From Betaproteobacteria bacterium UBA2293 (GTDB lineage: Bacteria; Pseudomonadota; Gammaproteobacteria; Burkholderiales; Rhodocyclaceae): 15,287 bases of DNA. Positions within the stretch are counted from its first letter, which is position 1. Each line of letters starts with the position of its first letter. Below, one piece after another: positions 6,455 to 13,540 of this stretch. The position numbers were made by a program, and so were the translations under genes. The notes beneath the pieces were generated by a model that was not told where the DNA came from, did no database searches, and saw only the letters and a list, made by a program, of their open reading frames with translations. The DNA is taken from assembly GCA_002345845.1 (NCBI GenBank), contig DDWF01000143.1:1-15287 (forward strand), in the 5' to 3' direction.

Positions 6455-6471
6455 CCGGCCGTTCAGGCCGG
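6455..6471 (-). other. Hairpin over the nsrR stop codon
   Basis: CCGGCC (6455-6460) and GGCCGG (6466-6471) form a perfect GC stem with a five-base loop that contains the nsrR stop codon. No U-run follows. It may be a weak attenuator between nsrR and nikR, or only a by-product of GC-rich coding sequence. Confidence 0.35.
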
Positions 6472-6912
6472 CTGGGCAGCCACGGACTGGGGCAGCATCC
6501 GCCCCAGTTCGCTGGACCCCTGCAGCAGATCAGCCAGCGTGTAGCGGTCGAGCACGGCGAACATCGCCGCCAGCGCCTCATCGAGAATCAACGGCAGGCG
6601 GCAGGCGGCATGAATCTGACACTGGCTGCCGGTAGCAAAGCACTCGACCAACGCAAAGTCGTTTTCCGTCTGGCGAATGACCTCGCCCAAACGAATGTCG
6701 GCGGCCTCCCTGCCAAGGCGAATGCCGCCGCCCTTACCGCGCACCGTCTCGATGTAGCCGAGACGGCCGAGCAGGTTCACCACCTTGGTCAGGTGATTGA
6801 CGGAAATGCCGTAGGCGGTAGCGATCTCGCCGGCGGTCGCCAGGCGACCGCCATGCACGCCGAGATACATCAGCACGCGCAGGCTGTAATCGGAAAAGCT
6901 GCTCAGTCGCAT
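6463..6912 (-). CDS. nsrR: Rrf2-family iron-sulfur regulator, NsrR type
   Basis: Repressor that senses nitric oxide through an Fe-S cluster. In 149 residues the Rrf2 winged helix is plain: MRLSSFSDYSLRVLMYL at the start, recognition region ISVNHLTKVVNLLGRLGYIE (36-55), wing RGKGGGIRLG (58-67). The cluster cysteines are C91, C98 and C104 in ECFATGSQCQIHAACRL, the NsrR pattern rather than the IscR one. The start at 6912 is where NsrR homologues begin; an upstream in-frame GTG/ATG extension runs into the intergenic operator and was rejected. It is divergent from ccoG, and an NsrR-type dyad lies 30 bases upstream, pointing to autoregulation. Downstream, nikR follows after 66 bases and may be cotranscribed. 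Confidence 0.88.
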   Translation of the reverse strand: MRLSSFSDYSLRVLMYLGVHGGRLATAGEIATAYGISVNHLTKVVNLLGRLGYIETVRGKGGGIRLGREAADIRLGEVIRQTENDFALVECFATGSQCQIHAACRLPLILDEALAAMFAVLDRYTLADLLQGSSELGRMLPQSVAAQPA

Positions 6913-6941
6913 TGCACCGGGCGAAGATTCGTTGTTACCAT

Positions 6942-6964
6942 AAGATGCAAAAATTATACATGTT
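6942..6964. promoter_or_regulatory. NsrR-like operator between nsrR and ccoG
   Basis: Left arm AAGATGCAAAA (6942-6952), one central base, right arm TTATACATGTT (6954-6964). The arms are complementary at 8 of 11 positions, and the left arm is very close to the NsrR half-site AAGATGYATTT in the known 11-1-11 arrangement. On the minus strand the site covers TATAAT (6958 to 6953), a perfect -10 hexamer for nsrR; no matching -35 was seen. Binding would block nsrR and possibly ccoG. Confidence 0.7.
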
Positions 6965-6996
6965 ATAAACCCTGCAGCAGAGACCCTGATAGCCTC

Positions 6997-8403
6997 ATGG
7001 TAAAACAATCCTCGACCAAGCGGGTCATCCCCATCCAGGCGGTGACCGACCCCAACGCCAAGGTCTATCCCCGTTCGATCAGCGGCCTCTTCCAGAACTG
7101 GCGCATCGTCTTCGTCTGGCTAACCCAGATCATCTTCTACGGCCTCTGCTGGCTGCCGTGGAATGGGCGGCAGGCGGTGCTGTTCGACCTCGAAGAGCGG
7201 CGCTTCTACATCTTCGACCTGGTGCTCTGGCCGCAGGACACCATCTACCTGACCTTCCTGCTGCTGCTCTCGGCGCTGGCGCTGTTCCTGTTCACGGCGG
7301 TGGCCGGCCGCCTGTGGTGCGGTTACACCTGCCCGCAGACCGTCTACACAGAAATTTTCCTGTGGATCGAGAAGTGGATCGAAGGCGAGCGTCCGCAGCG
7401 GATGAAGCTCGACGCCGGGCCGCGCACGGCGGATAAAATCCGCAAAAAGACACTGAAACACAGTCTCTGGCTGCTCATCTCGCTGTGGACCGGGCTGACC
7501 TTCGTCGGCTACTTCACGCCGATGCGTGAACTGCTGGGCAGCATCCTGACCGCCGACATCGGCGCCTGGGAAATCTTCTGGGTACTGTTCTACGGCGCCT
7601 CTACCTACGGCATGGCCGGCTTCCTGCGCGAGCACATGTGCAAGTACATCTGCCCGTATGCCCAGTTCCAGTTCGTCATGTTCGATCGCGACACGCTGAT
7701 CATCGCCTACGACGCCGAGCGCGGCGAAGCCCGCGGCAGCCGCGGCAAGAATGTCGATCCGCGTGCCGCCGGCCTCGGCGACTGCATCGATTGTGGCATC
7801 TGCGTCCAGGTTTGCCCGACCGGCATCGACATCCGCGACGGCCTGCAGCTCGAATGCATCGGTTGCGCCGCCTGCATCGACGCCTGCGATCAGGTCATGG
7901 ACAAGATGAATTACCCGCGCGGCCTGATCCGCTACTCGACCGAGAATGCGGTCGCCCAGCACTACACGCGACCGCAGATCATCCGTCGCGCCTTCCGTCT
8001 GCGCACCCTGGTCTATCTTGTCGCCTTCCTGACATTGAGCGCTGCCGTCGCCTGGTCGCTGGCCACCAAGGTGCCGCTCAAGGTCGGCATCCAGAAGGAC
8101 CGCAGCGTGCTCTATCGCGAGGGCCACGACGGCGCCATCGAGAACACCTTCCAGATGCACCTGACCAATGCCAGCGAGCAGGATCGCAGTTTCCGCATCA
8201 GCGTCCAGGGCCTGCCCGGCATCCGCCTGCAGGGCACCGACACCGCCAGCGTCCCCGGCGCCGGCATGCAGGATCTGTCGCTGACCGTCAGCGCCGAACC
8301 CGGCAGCCTCGACAGTGGCTCACATCCAATCACCTTCGCCATCGAGGACACGGCCAATCCGGATACGCGGGTCGAACAGAAAGCCACCTTCTGGATGCCG
8401 TGA
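6997..8403 (+). CDS. ccoG: Cytochrome c oxidase accessory protein CcoG (FixG/RdxA)
   Basis: Membrane iron-sulfur protein needed for assembly of cbb3-type oxidase; the family is known to handle copper reduction. It has 468 residues. Membrane segments lie at about 36-54, 82-104, 155-173, 188-208 and 338-356. Cysteine pairs sit in the membrane domain (C108 and C112 in WCGYTCPQ; C215 and C219 in CKYICPY). Two classical [4Fe-4S] motifs follow: C263, C266, C269, C273 and C287, C290, C293, C297. The C-terminal region (about 360-468) is the Ig-like FixG domain and is periplasmic. The ATG at 6997 gives a family-typical N-terminus but has only a weak ribosome site. ccoNOQP and ccoH/I/S are not in the window, so the gene stands alone here, divergent from nsrR with a shared control region. 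Confidence 0.96.
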   Translation: MVKQSSTKRVIPIQAVTDPNAKVYPRSISGLFQNWRIVFVWLTQIIFYGLCWLPWNGRQAVLFDLEERRFYIFDLVLWPQDTIYLTFLLLLSALALFLFTAVAGRLWCGYTCPQTVYTEIFLWIEKWIEGERPQRMKLDAGPRTADKIRKKTLKHSLWLLISLWTGLTFVGYFTPMRELLGSILTADIGAWEIFWVLFYGASTYGMAGFLREHMCKYICPYAQFQFVMFDRDTLIIAYDAERGEARGSRGKNVDPRAAGLGDCIDCGICVQVCPTGIDIRDGLQLECIGCAACIDACDQVMDKMNYPRGLIRYSTENAVAQHYTRPQIIRRAFRLRTLVYLVAFLTLSAAVAWSLATKVPLKVGIQKDRSVLYREGHDGAIENTFQMHLTNASEQDRSFRISVQGLPGIRLQGTDTASVPGAGMQDLSLTVSAEPGSLDSGSHPITFAIEDTANPDTRVEQKATFWMP

Positions 8404-8406
8404 GTC

Positions 8407-8423
8407 ACCGTCTATCGGTTTTT
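8407..8423 (+). terminator. Weak terminator candidate after ccoG
   Basis: ACCG (8407-8410) and CGGT (8416-8419) with a five-base loop, running into TTTTT. The stem is only four pairs. It lies immediately before the sigma-54 promoter at 8425, so it would separate ccoG from the next unit if it works. Confidence 0.3.
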
Positions 8424-8424
8424 C

Positions 8425-8440
8425 TGGAACGGGAGTTGCT
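8425..8440 (+). promoter_or_regulatory. Sigma-54 (-24/-12) promoter
   Basis: TGGAACG-GGAG-TTGCT matches the consensus TGGCACG-N4-TTGCW at all but one position, with GG and GC exactly ten bases apart. The expected start is about 8450, giving a leader of about 70 bases to the ATPase start at 8521. No sigma-70 promoter was evident there. It implies control by an enhancer-binding activator; HoxA in this window is one candidate. Confidence 0.72.
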
Positions 8441-8520
8441 TTGAACTTGTCGTAGCAGCGTACTCAACCCTTTTGCCGACACCTCACAAAGGACGCCGGC
8501 AGCTCAAGGAGGAAGTCATC

Positions 8521-9486
8521 ATGGCAAGCCACGACATCCGGCTCTCCGTTGCCGAAGAGCGCACCATCTACCACGTCGCTGACATCGAGCGCGCCATGGA
8601 AGAAGCGGCGGGCAACCGCAACGAAGCCCTGGCCAGCTACTACGAGAAGATGCGCCAGCGCGGCGGCGGCCGCTTCCTGGTCCGTCCCAACGGGGCCGAC
8701 ATGATCGACGACCTCTACGACAGCTGCCCCAATTTCGCCGAGGTCATCGACGACCTGAAAAAGTACATCGCCCTGTCGGTGGCCGGCAACGAGCCGATGA
8801 GCTTCACGCCGATCCTGCTGCTCGGCGAGCCGGGCATCGGCAAGACCCATTTCGCCCGCGAACTGGCCGCCCGCCTGGGCACCGGCCACGAATTCATCTC
8901 GATGAGCTCGCTGACCGCCGGTTGGGTACTTTCCGGCGCCTCCTCGCAGTGGAACAACGCCAAGCCGGGCAAGGTGGCGCACACTTTGGTGCATGGCGAC
9001 TACGCCAACCCCATCGTGGTGCTCGACGAGGTGGACAAGGCCGGCGGCGATTCGCGCTATGACCCGATGGGCTCGCTCTACAGCCTGCTGGAAAAGGACA
9101 CGGCGCGCGCCTTCAAGGACGAGTTCATCGACATCGACATCGATGCCTCGCACATCCTCTGGGTGACGACGGCAAACGACGAGCGCAGCATCCCCGAGCC
9201 CATCCTCAACCGGATGAATGTCTACGAGGTGCCGCGCCCCGACCACGATGCCGCCATCAGCATCGCCGCCGCGCTTTACCGCGAGATCGTCCGCGAGCAC
9301 GACTGGGGTTTCCCGCCGGAAGCGGCGGAGGAAGTGCTGGAGCGGATCGGCTCGCTGCCGCCGCGCGACATGCGCAAACGCCTGCTCGCCGCTTTCGGCA
9401 CGGCCAAGCTGGAAGGACGCAACGAACTGGCAGCCAGCGACTTCGACAGCGCCCGCATGGGACGCAGCCGCAAGATCGGATTCTGA
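8521..9486 (+). CDS. Lon-like AAA+ ATPase without a protease domain
   Basis: A 321-residue cytoplasmic ATPase, probably a hexameric remodelling enzyme or chaperone. Walker A is GEPGIGKT (102-109), Walker B IVVLDEVDKA (165-174), sensor-1 asparagine in TTAND (N219), a probable arginine finger in LNRM (R231) and sensor 2 in PPRDMRKRL (281-289). Spacing and motifs resemble the ATPase domain of Lon. The first 90 residues are a helical domain of unknown role, and no Ser-Lys peptidase domain follows; the protein ends at GRSRKIGF. The start is certain: AAGGAGG lies seven bases upstream of the ATG. It sits alone behind a sigma-54 promoter, which suggests a conditional function, perhaps maturation or remodelling of a target made under the same activator. 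That target is unknown. Confidence 0.85.
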   Translation: MASHDIRLSVAEERTIYHVADIERAMEEAAGNRNEALASYYEKMRQRGGGRFLVRPNGADMIDDLYDSCPNFAEVIDDLKKYIALSVAGNEPMSFTPILLLGEPGIGKTHFARELAARLGTGHEFISMSSLTAGWVLSGASSQWNNAKPGKVAHTLVHGDYANPIVVLDEVDKAGGDSRYDPMGSLYSLLEKDTARAFKDEFIDIDIDASHILWVTTANDERSIPEPILNRMNVYEVPRPDHDAAISIAAALYREIVREHDWGFPPEAAEEVLERIGSLPPRDMRKRLLAAFGTAKLEGRNELAASDFDSARMGRSRKIGF

Positions 9487-9495
9487 ACGGAGAAC

Positions 9496-9532
9496 ACCCG
9501 GCGGCCCCCACCAGGAGCGGGCGCCGCCGGGT
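9496..9532 (+). other. Long stem-loop between the ATPase and MFS genes
   Basis: ACCCGGCGGC (9496-9505) pairs perfectly with GCCGCCGGGT (9523-9532) around a 17-base loop. It starts nine bases after the ATPase stop. No T-run follows, so it is not a standard intrinsic terminator, but ten GC-rich pairs should stabilise the ATPase mRNA end or stop transcription in part. It leaves 33 bases before the MFS start, with no clear ribosome site there. Confidence 0.5.
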
Positions 9533-9565
9533 TATGCTTGGCAGCCCTGCAACACGGCCACCGCC

Positions 9566-10741
9566 ATGCGTAACCCGGTTCCCGTCATCGTCATCGCCCA
9601 GCTCTTCGGCACCTCGCTTTGGTTCTCCGCCAACAGCGCCGCCGACGACCTGATCCGCCAGTGGGGCATCACTGCCGCCGATCTCGGTACGCTGACCAAC
9701 GCCGTCCAGCTCGGCTTCATCATCGGCACCCTGAGCTTCGCCATCAGCGGCCTCGCCGACCGTTACGCCGCCAGCCGCATCTTTGCCGTCTGTGCCGTAC
9801 TCGGGGCGCTGGCCAACGCTGCCTTCGCCCTGTTCGCTGGCGGCATGGAGAGCGGCGTGCCACTGCGCTTCGCCGTCGGCCTGTGTCTGGCCGGCGTCTA
9901 CCCGCTGGGCATGAAGCTGGTCGTCAGCTGGGTACCGGAACGCGCCGGCGCGGCGCTGGCTCAACTGGTCGGCATGCTCACTCTGGGCACCGCACTGCCG
10001 CACGGCATCCGCCTGGCCGGCGCCGGCTGGTCGTGGTCGGCGACCATCCTGGTGTCCTCCGGACTGGCCCTACTCGCTGCCGCCATGATCCTGCGCCTGG
10101 GCGACGGCCCGCATCTACGGCGCCGGCATGATGCCCCTCCATTGCGTCTGGGCCGCGTCTTCCACACTTTCTCGATCAGCGAATTCCGCGCCTCGGCCTT
10201 CGGCTATTTCGGCCACCAATGGGAGTTGTACGCCTTCTGGACACTGACCCCGGCGCTGGTCGTCATCGCCGGCCTGGCGGCGCCCGGCAGTCCGGCGCTG
10301 TCCGGCTTCGCCTTCGCCATCATCGGTATTGGTGCCATTGGCTGCCTGGCTGGCGGCTGGTGGAGTCTGCGCCTCGGCAGCGCCCGCGTCGCAGCGACGG
10401 CGCTGGCCCTGTCAGCCCTCTGCTGCGCCGTCTTTCCGCTGGCCCTGGAGTGGCCGGCCTGGGCCAGAATCACCCTGCTCCTGCTCTGGGGGGCGACGGT
10501 GGTTGCCGATTCGCCACATTTTTCCGCCCTCTCGGCGCGCGCCTGCCCGCCGGAAATTGTCGGTAGCGCCCTGGCTTTTCAAAACGCCATCGGCTTCGCC
10601 ATCACCATGCTGTCGATTCATCTCGGCACGGCCTGGGTCGCTGACTGGCAGGGCAATGTCGCCTGGCTGCTGCTACCCGGGCCAATGATCGGCTTGCTCG
10701 GGCTGTATCCACTGTGGCGGCAGCAGCATCGTCACCAATGA
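9566..10741 (+). CDS. Major facilitator superfamily transporter
   Basis: A 391-residue inner-membrane permease with 12 predicted hydrophobic segments in two halves. Family features: GTSLWFSANSA in the first helix, and the loop 2-3 motif GLADRYAASR, a version of the MFS motif A (G-x-x-D-R). The short cytoplasmic link between halves (about 180-200) is rich in Arg and His (LRRRHDAP). The first ATG in frame that precedes the first membrane helix is at 9566. No good ribosome site is seen, so the transcript may be leaderless-like or coupled to the upstream gene. Substrate unknown; I cannot link it to nickel or hydrogenase. It could be cotranscribed with the ATPase from the sigma-54 promoter if the stem-loop in between is read through. 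Confidence 0.85.
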   Translation: MRNPVPVIVIAQLFGTSLWFSANSAADDLIRQWGITAADLGTLTNAVQLGFIIGTLSFAISGLADRYAASRIFAVCAVLGALANAAFALFAGGMESGVPLRFAVGLCLAGVYPLGMKLVVSWVPERAGAALAQLVGMLTLGTALPHGIRLAGAGWSWSATILVSSGLALLAAAMILRLGDGPHLRRRHDAPPLRLGRVFHTFSISEFRASAFGYFGHQWELYAFWTLTPALVVIAGLAAPGSPALSGFAFAIIGIGAIGCLAGGWWSLRLGSARVAATALALSALCCAVFPLALEWPAWARITLLLLWGATVVADSPHFSALSARACPPEIVGSALAFQNAIGFAITMLSIHLGTAWVADWQGNVAWLLLPGPMIGLLGLYPLWRQQHRHQ

Positions 10742-10764
10742 AAAGGGCGGAACCATGCCCGCCC
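10741..10764 (-). terminator. Intrinsic terminator of the 92-aa gene
   Basis: GGGCGG (10745-10750) and CCGCCC (10759-10764) form a six-pair stem with an eight-base loop. On the minus strand the stem is followed directly by TTTT. It lies 17 bases beyond the stop of the small gene and touches the stop codon of the convergent MFS gene. For the plus strand no T-run follows. Confidence 0.6.
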
Positions 10765-10780
10765 GTTGCCCGTCTGTCGC

Positions 10781-11059
10781 TTACGCAGCCAGCGCTATGT
10801 TGCGCACTGGCGTCTCCGTCCGCGGCTGTGTCTTCAGCTTTTCCAGGCGGCGCATTTCGGCGTTCAGCGCCACCTGCTGACCAGCAGTCAGCATCCGATG
10901 ACCGGTCCGCCACTCGCAAAGGGCATCACCGGCCAGCACGCCCGCCTGATGCAGCTCTCCGGCAAGCGCGCGCAGATCGCCCTGAACGAAGCGCTGCCCG
11001 TCGCTCAATTCGGCGATGAATTCGTTCTTGTGCAACAAGATTTTTGCTTGAATCGTCAT
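10781..11059 (-). CDS. Small conserved-looking protein of unknown function
   Basis: Not recognised. It has 92 residues, no signal peptide or membrane segment. The N-terminal half looks folded (ILLHKNEFIAELSDGQRF, then a helix DLRALAGELHQAGV); the single Cys is in CEWRTGHRML (48-57), and a charged helix (about 66-77) leads to an Ala-rich end. It is judged real because GGAGG lies seven bases before the ATG, it has its own terminator-like hairpin downstream, and codon use is in keeping with its neighbours. It stands 123 bases downstream of the lipoprotein gene, on the same strand, with a palindrome in between that may mark its own promoter. A regulatory or chaperone-like role cannot be told apart from the sequence. 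Confidence 0.75.
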   Translation of the reverse strand: MTIQAKILLHKNEFIAELSDGQRFVQGDLRALAGELHQAGVLAGDALCEWRTGHRMLTAGQQVALNAEMRRLEKLKTQPRTETPVRNIALAA

Positions 11060-11109
11060 GGCTAAACCTCCAGTAGGCGAAGCTTAGCTCGATGACGAAT
11101 GGGACGACC

Positions 11110-11123
11110 GTGGGATATTCCAC
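11110..11123. promoter_or_regulatory. Palindrome upstream of the 92-aa gene, possible operator
   Basis: GTGGGATATTCCAC: six of seven positions in each half pair with the other half. It lies 50-65 bases upstream of the small gene in the only sizeable gap of this part of the window. I do not recognise the regulator, and a chance palindrome is possible. Confidence 0.3.
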
Positions 11124-11182
11124 ACTTGTCGGCGAATAGCTCGACGAATTTTGGCTGGCCGTCGGCAGCCTCACCAGACCGC

Positions 11183-12061
11183 CTATTGCTCACTATCCAG
11201 ACGGCGGGCCGCTGCCGCGGCGCGTCCGGAGAATCCGGGCGCCAGCAGCTCTTCGGCCGTCATGCCGCGATCAACGTCGAGCCCGATCAAGCGCCAGTCA
11301 TGCACCGGCAGGTTGGGAATCGGCTTCTTCAGGCGCTCGTAGTAGCGCGTCGGCCAGAGCACCCCGGCGATCCGCCGGTGATCGAAGAAATCGACCTCGG
11401 CCACCGCCCCCCGCGTCGAGGCCAGCCCGTCCAGAGTGAAACGAACGCGACGCAGCCAGCGCTGCTGACGGTCGATATAGAGCAGAAAGCGGTCCTCGGC
11501 GGCAAAGCCGAGGCCGGGCCGGCGGACGACCAGCAGGATGTCGCAGTGATGACCGTTGACCCAGGCGTCGTCGATGCGCTCAAGGTGGGCGTTGCCGCTC
11601 AGGAAATAGAAGGGACCGCTGAGGAACAGCCGATAACCGTCGGCAACCAGCGCTGCCGCAGCGCGCACCTCGGCATCGTCGGTCGTCTGACCAGCGTAGC
11701 TGACGTGCACCTCATCCACCGTGCGCAGCACCTGCTTCTGGCCACCCGGGCCGCGGTGGCTTTGACCGACAATCGGTGAATCATCAAGGAGCAACCGTTC
11801 TTCCGAACCCTGACGAAACGCGGCGTCAATCAGCGTCGGCTGCAGCTTGCCGACCACGCCGTACCACTCGCCCTCATAGGCGACGCTGACATCGCGCAGT
11901 TGCCGCCAGGCCGCCAGACCATGTGCCTCCGCCGAGGCCGCCAAAATGGCCCGCCCGGCTGCCGTCTCGCCAGCCACCAGCGCTTGCGGCACCCCGCGCC
12001 CGGCACAACCGGCGACGAGTAACAGACTAAGGCTCAGACACAACAGGCGAAGGAAGGTCAT
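11183..12061 (-). CDS. Lipoprotein of unknown function, probably outer membrane
   Basis: A 292-residue protein with a lipoprotein signal peptide: hydrophobic 3-17, lipobox VAGC with C19. Residue 20 is Ala, not Asp, so sorting to the outer membrane is expected. The body is mostly beta with long amphipathic strands (DRFLLYIDRQQRWLRRVRF, about 190-208; AEVDFFDHRRIAGVLWP, about 219-235), reminiscent of LolA/LppX-like half-barrels that bind lipids, but I cannot assign it to a family. The start has GGAG seven bases upstream. It begins 60 bases after hoxC with no terminator between, so it may belong to the hoxABC transcript, in the place where the kinase gene hoxJ is commonly found. A role in H2 sensing is not implied by anything in the protein. 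Confidence 0.8.
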   Translation of the reverse strand: MTFLRLLCLSLSLLLVAGCAGRGVPQALVAGETAAGRAILAASAEAHGLAAWRQLRDVSVAYEGEWYGVVGKLQPTLIDAAFRQGSEERLLLDDSPIVGQSHRGPGGQKQVLRTVDEVHVSYAGQTTDDAEVRAAAALVADGYRLFLSGPFYFLSGNAHLERIDDAWVNGHHCDILLVVRRPGLGFAAEDRFLLYIDRQQRWLRRVRFTLDGLASTRGAVAEVDFFDHRRIAGVLWPTRYYERLKKPIPNLPVHDWRLIGLDVDRGMTAEELLAPGFSGRAAAAARRLDSEQ

Positions 12062-12121
12062 GATTGGCTCCGGCAGACGACGACAGCCCCCAATCTAGCG
12101 CAAACCTGAGTTGCCGGGCGA

Positions 12122-13540
12122 TCAATGCACCGTGCACACCATGCACGGATCAAACGAGCGCACCACATGCTGAACTGTCGGCAGCGCGCCGTCGCCGGCC
12201 GGCAGGCCGACCAGGGCCTGTTCGAGCGGGCCGGGCTGGCCGTCGCTGTCGCGCGGCGAGAAGTTCCAGGTGGTCGGGGCGATGATCTGGTAGCGCTCGA
12301 TGCGGCCGCGCTTGATGCTCAGCCAGTGGCCGAGACTGCCGCGGGCGGCTTCGACCAGGCCGACCGCCTGCCCGACATCGGGCAGCGGTGCCGGCAGACA
12401 GAAGGGTTCGCCGGGAACGATGGCGCGCACCCAGTTTTCCATTTCCGGCAACACCCTGGCCATTTCGCTCATGCGGGCGACGACACGAGCGGTGACGCTA
12501 GCGCCGAAACGGGCCACCAGGTCGCCGGCCAGCGGCTGGCCGGCAACGAGCTGACGGGCCAGGGCACCGGTTTCGACGACGCTGCCGCCGTAGCGCGGCG
12601 CCTTGCACCAGGTGTAGGCGTCGGCCTTGTCGGCGGCGACGACGGTTTCGCCCAGCGCCGGCGGCAATGGCGCCGCCTCGGCCAGCCAGGCGTGGCGGGT
12701 GTCCTCGGTGATCTGCCCGGCATCCAACGCGACGCTGCTGCCCGCGTGCCAGAGACCAGCCGGGAACAGGCCGTAGGCACCATAGGAAAGGAAGCGATCG
12801 GTGGCCCGGCCGGTACGCTCCAGGCCGAGGTCGCCAGCGGCCATCAGGAAGCGGGGAAAATCGGCCTGGCGGCCGGCTGCCCATTCCTGCAGTGCCGGCC
12901 AGCTGGTGATGTCGGCGAACGCTTCCAGTCGGTCGCCAAGCAGCGTTCCTTCGACAAAGGCGCGGAACTCGCGCAACAGCGCCAGCACGCGGATGCGCTC
13001 GGCGGCCGTCAGCGCCTTGGTGCTGCCGCCGGCCTGCAGGGCCAGGGTATGCGGCCAGCGGCCGGCGAGAAAACCGGTCAGATTGAAGAAGCGGGCGCGC
13101 GCCGGCAGCACTTCGCGGGCGGCCGTTCCACGGGTGGCGGTGAAGCGGCCGGCCAGCTCCGCATGCCAGAAGCGGCCGGCATAGGCCGGACGGGCAAAAT
13201 CGGGCATGAAGAAGAGGTAGAAATGGGTCAGGTGATCGGCCAGATTTTCCGTCGCCTGAATCAGCTGCCGGGCCAGCACGCCGTTCGGCGGTGGCGTGAC
13301 GCCAGCCAGATCAGCGAGCGCCGCAGCCGCCGCCGCCGACTGGGCAACCGAGCAGATGCCGCAAATGCGCGGCACGATGGCCAGCGCATCTTCCGGCAGG
13401 CGGCCGACGAGCACCTGCTCGAAGCCGCGGAACAGGGGCGAATTGACGCGGGCAGCAGCAACCTGGCCGGCCTCGACATCGAGGCTGAGCTCCAGGTCAC
13501 CCTCGACGCGGTTGAAGGGGCCGAGCTGGATGCGCTTCAT
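12122..13540 (-). CDS. hoxC: Regulatory [NiFe] hydrogenase large subunit, HoxC/HupV
   Basis: Carries the Ni-Fe site of the cytoplasmic H2 sensor that controls hydrogenase expression. In 472 residues: the N-terminal block GPFNRVEGD (7-15), L1 motif RICGICSVAQ with nickel ligands C60 and C63, and the C-terminal motif DPCMVCTVH with C466 and C469. Two features separate it from energy-converting hydrogenases. The position after CGIC where standard enzymes have His is Gln (Q67), and the protein stops right at the final VH, so there is no C-terminal peptide for a maturation endopeptidase to remove. Both are known traits of HoxC/HupV sensors. Its ATG overlaps the hoxB stop as ATGA. The identification is secure. 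It does not oxidise H2 for energy. Confidence 0.94.
   Translation of the reverse strand: MKRIQLGPFNRVEGDLELSLDVEAGQVAAARVNSPLFRGFEQVLVGRLPEDALAIVPRICGICSVAQSAAAAAALADLAGVTPPPNGVLARQLIQATENLADHLTHFYLFFMPDFARPAYAGRFWHAELAGRFTATRGTAAREVLPARARFFNLTGFLAGRWPHTLALQAGGSTKALTAAERIRVLALLREFRAFVEGTLLGDRLEAFADITSWPALQEWAAGRQADFPRFLMAAGDLGLERTGRATDRFLSYGAYGLFPAGLWHAGSSVALDAGQITEDTRHAWLAEAAPLPPALGETVVAADKADAYTWCKAPRYGGSVVETGALARQLVAGQPLAGDLVARFGASVTARVVARMSEMARVLPEMENWVRAIVPGEPFCLPAPLPDVGQAVGLVEAARGSLGHWLSIKRGRIERYQIIAPTTWNFSPRDSDGQPGPLEQALVGLPAGDGALPTVQHVVRSFDPCMVCTVH

Noticed and set aside
5875..6996. N-terminal extension of ccoG in the same frame, back to 5875
   Set aside because: The extra 374 codons run antisense over nsrR and nikR and through the divergent promoter; CcoG homologues start at the ATG at 6997.
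7120..8160. Minus-strand frame of 346 codons opposite ccoG
   Set aside because: Antisense to an unmistakable CcoG with two ferredoxin motifs; no domain of its own.
11155..11172. GGCTG/CAGCC hairpin after the lipoprotein gene as a terminator
   Set aside because: The stem is five pairs with mismatches inside, and no U-run follows on the minus strand.
12062..12121. Possible sigma-54 promoter before the lipoprotein gene
   Set aside because: GGCAAC and TTTGC are present, but GG and GC are 12 bases apart, not 10.
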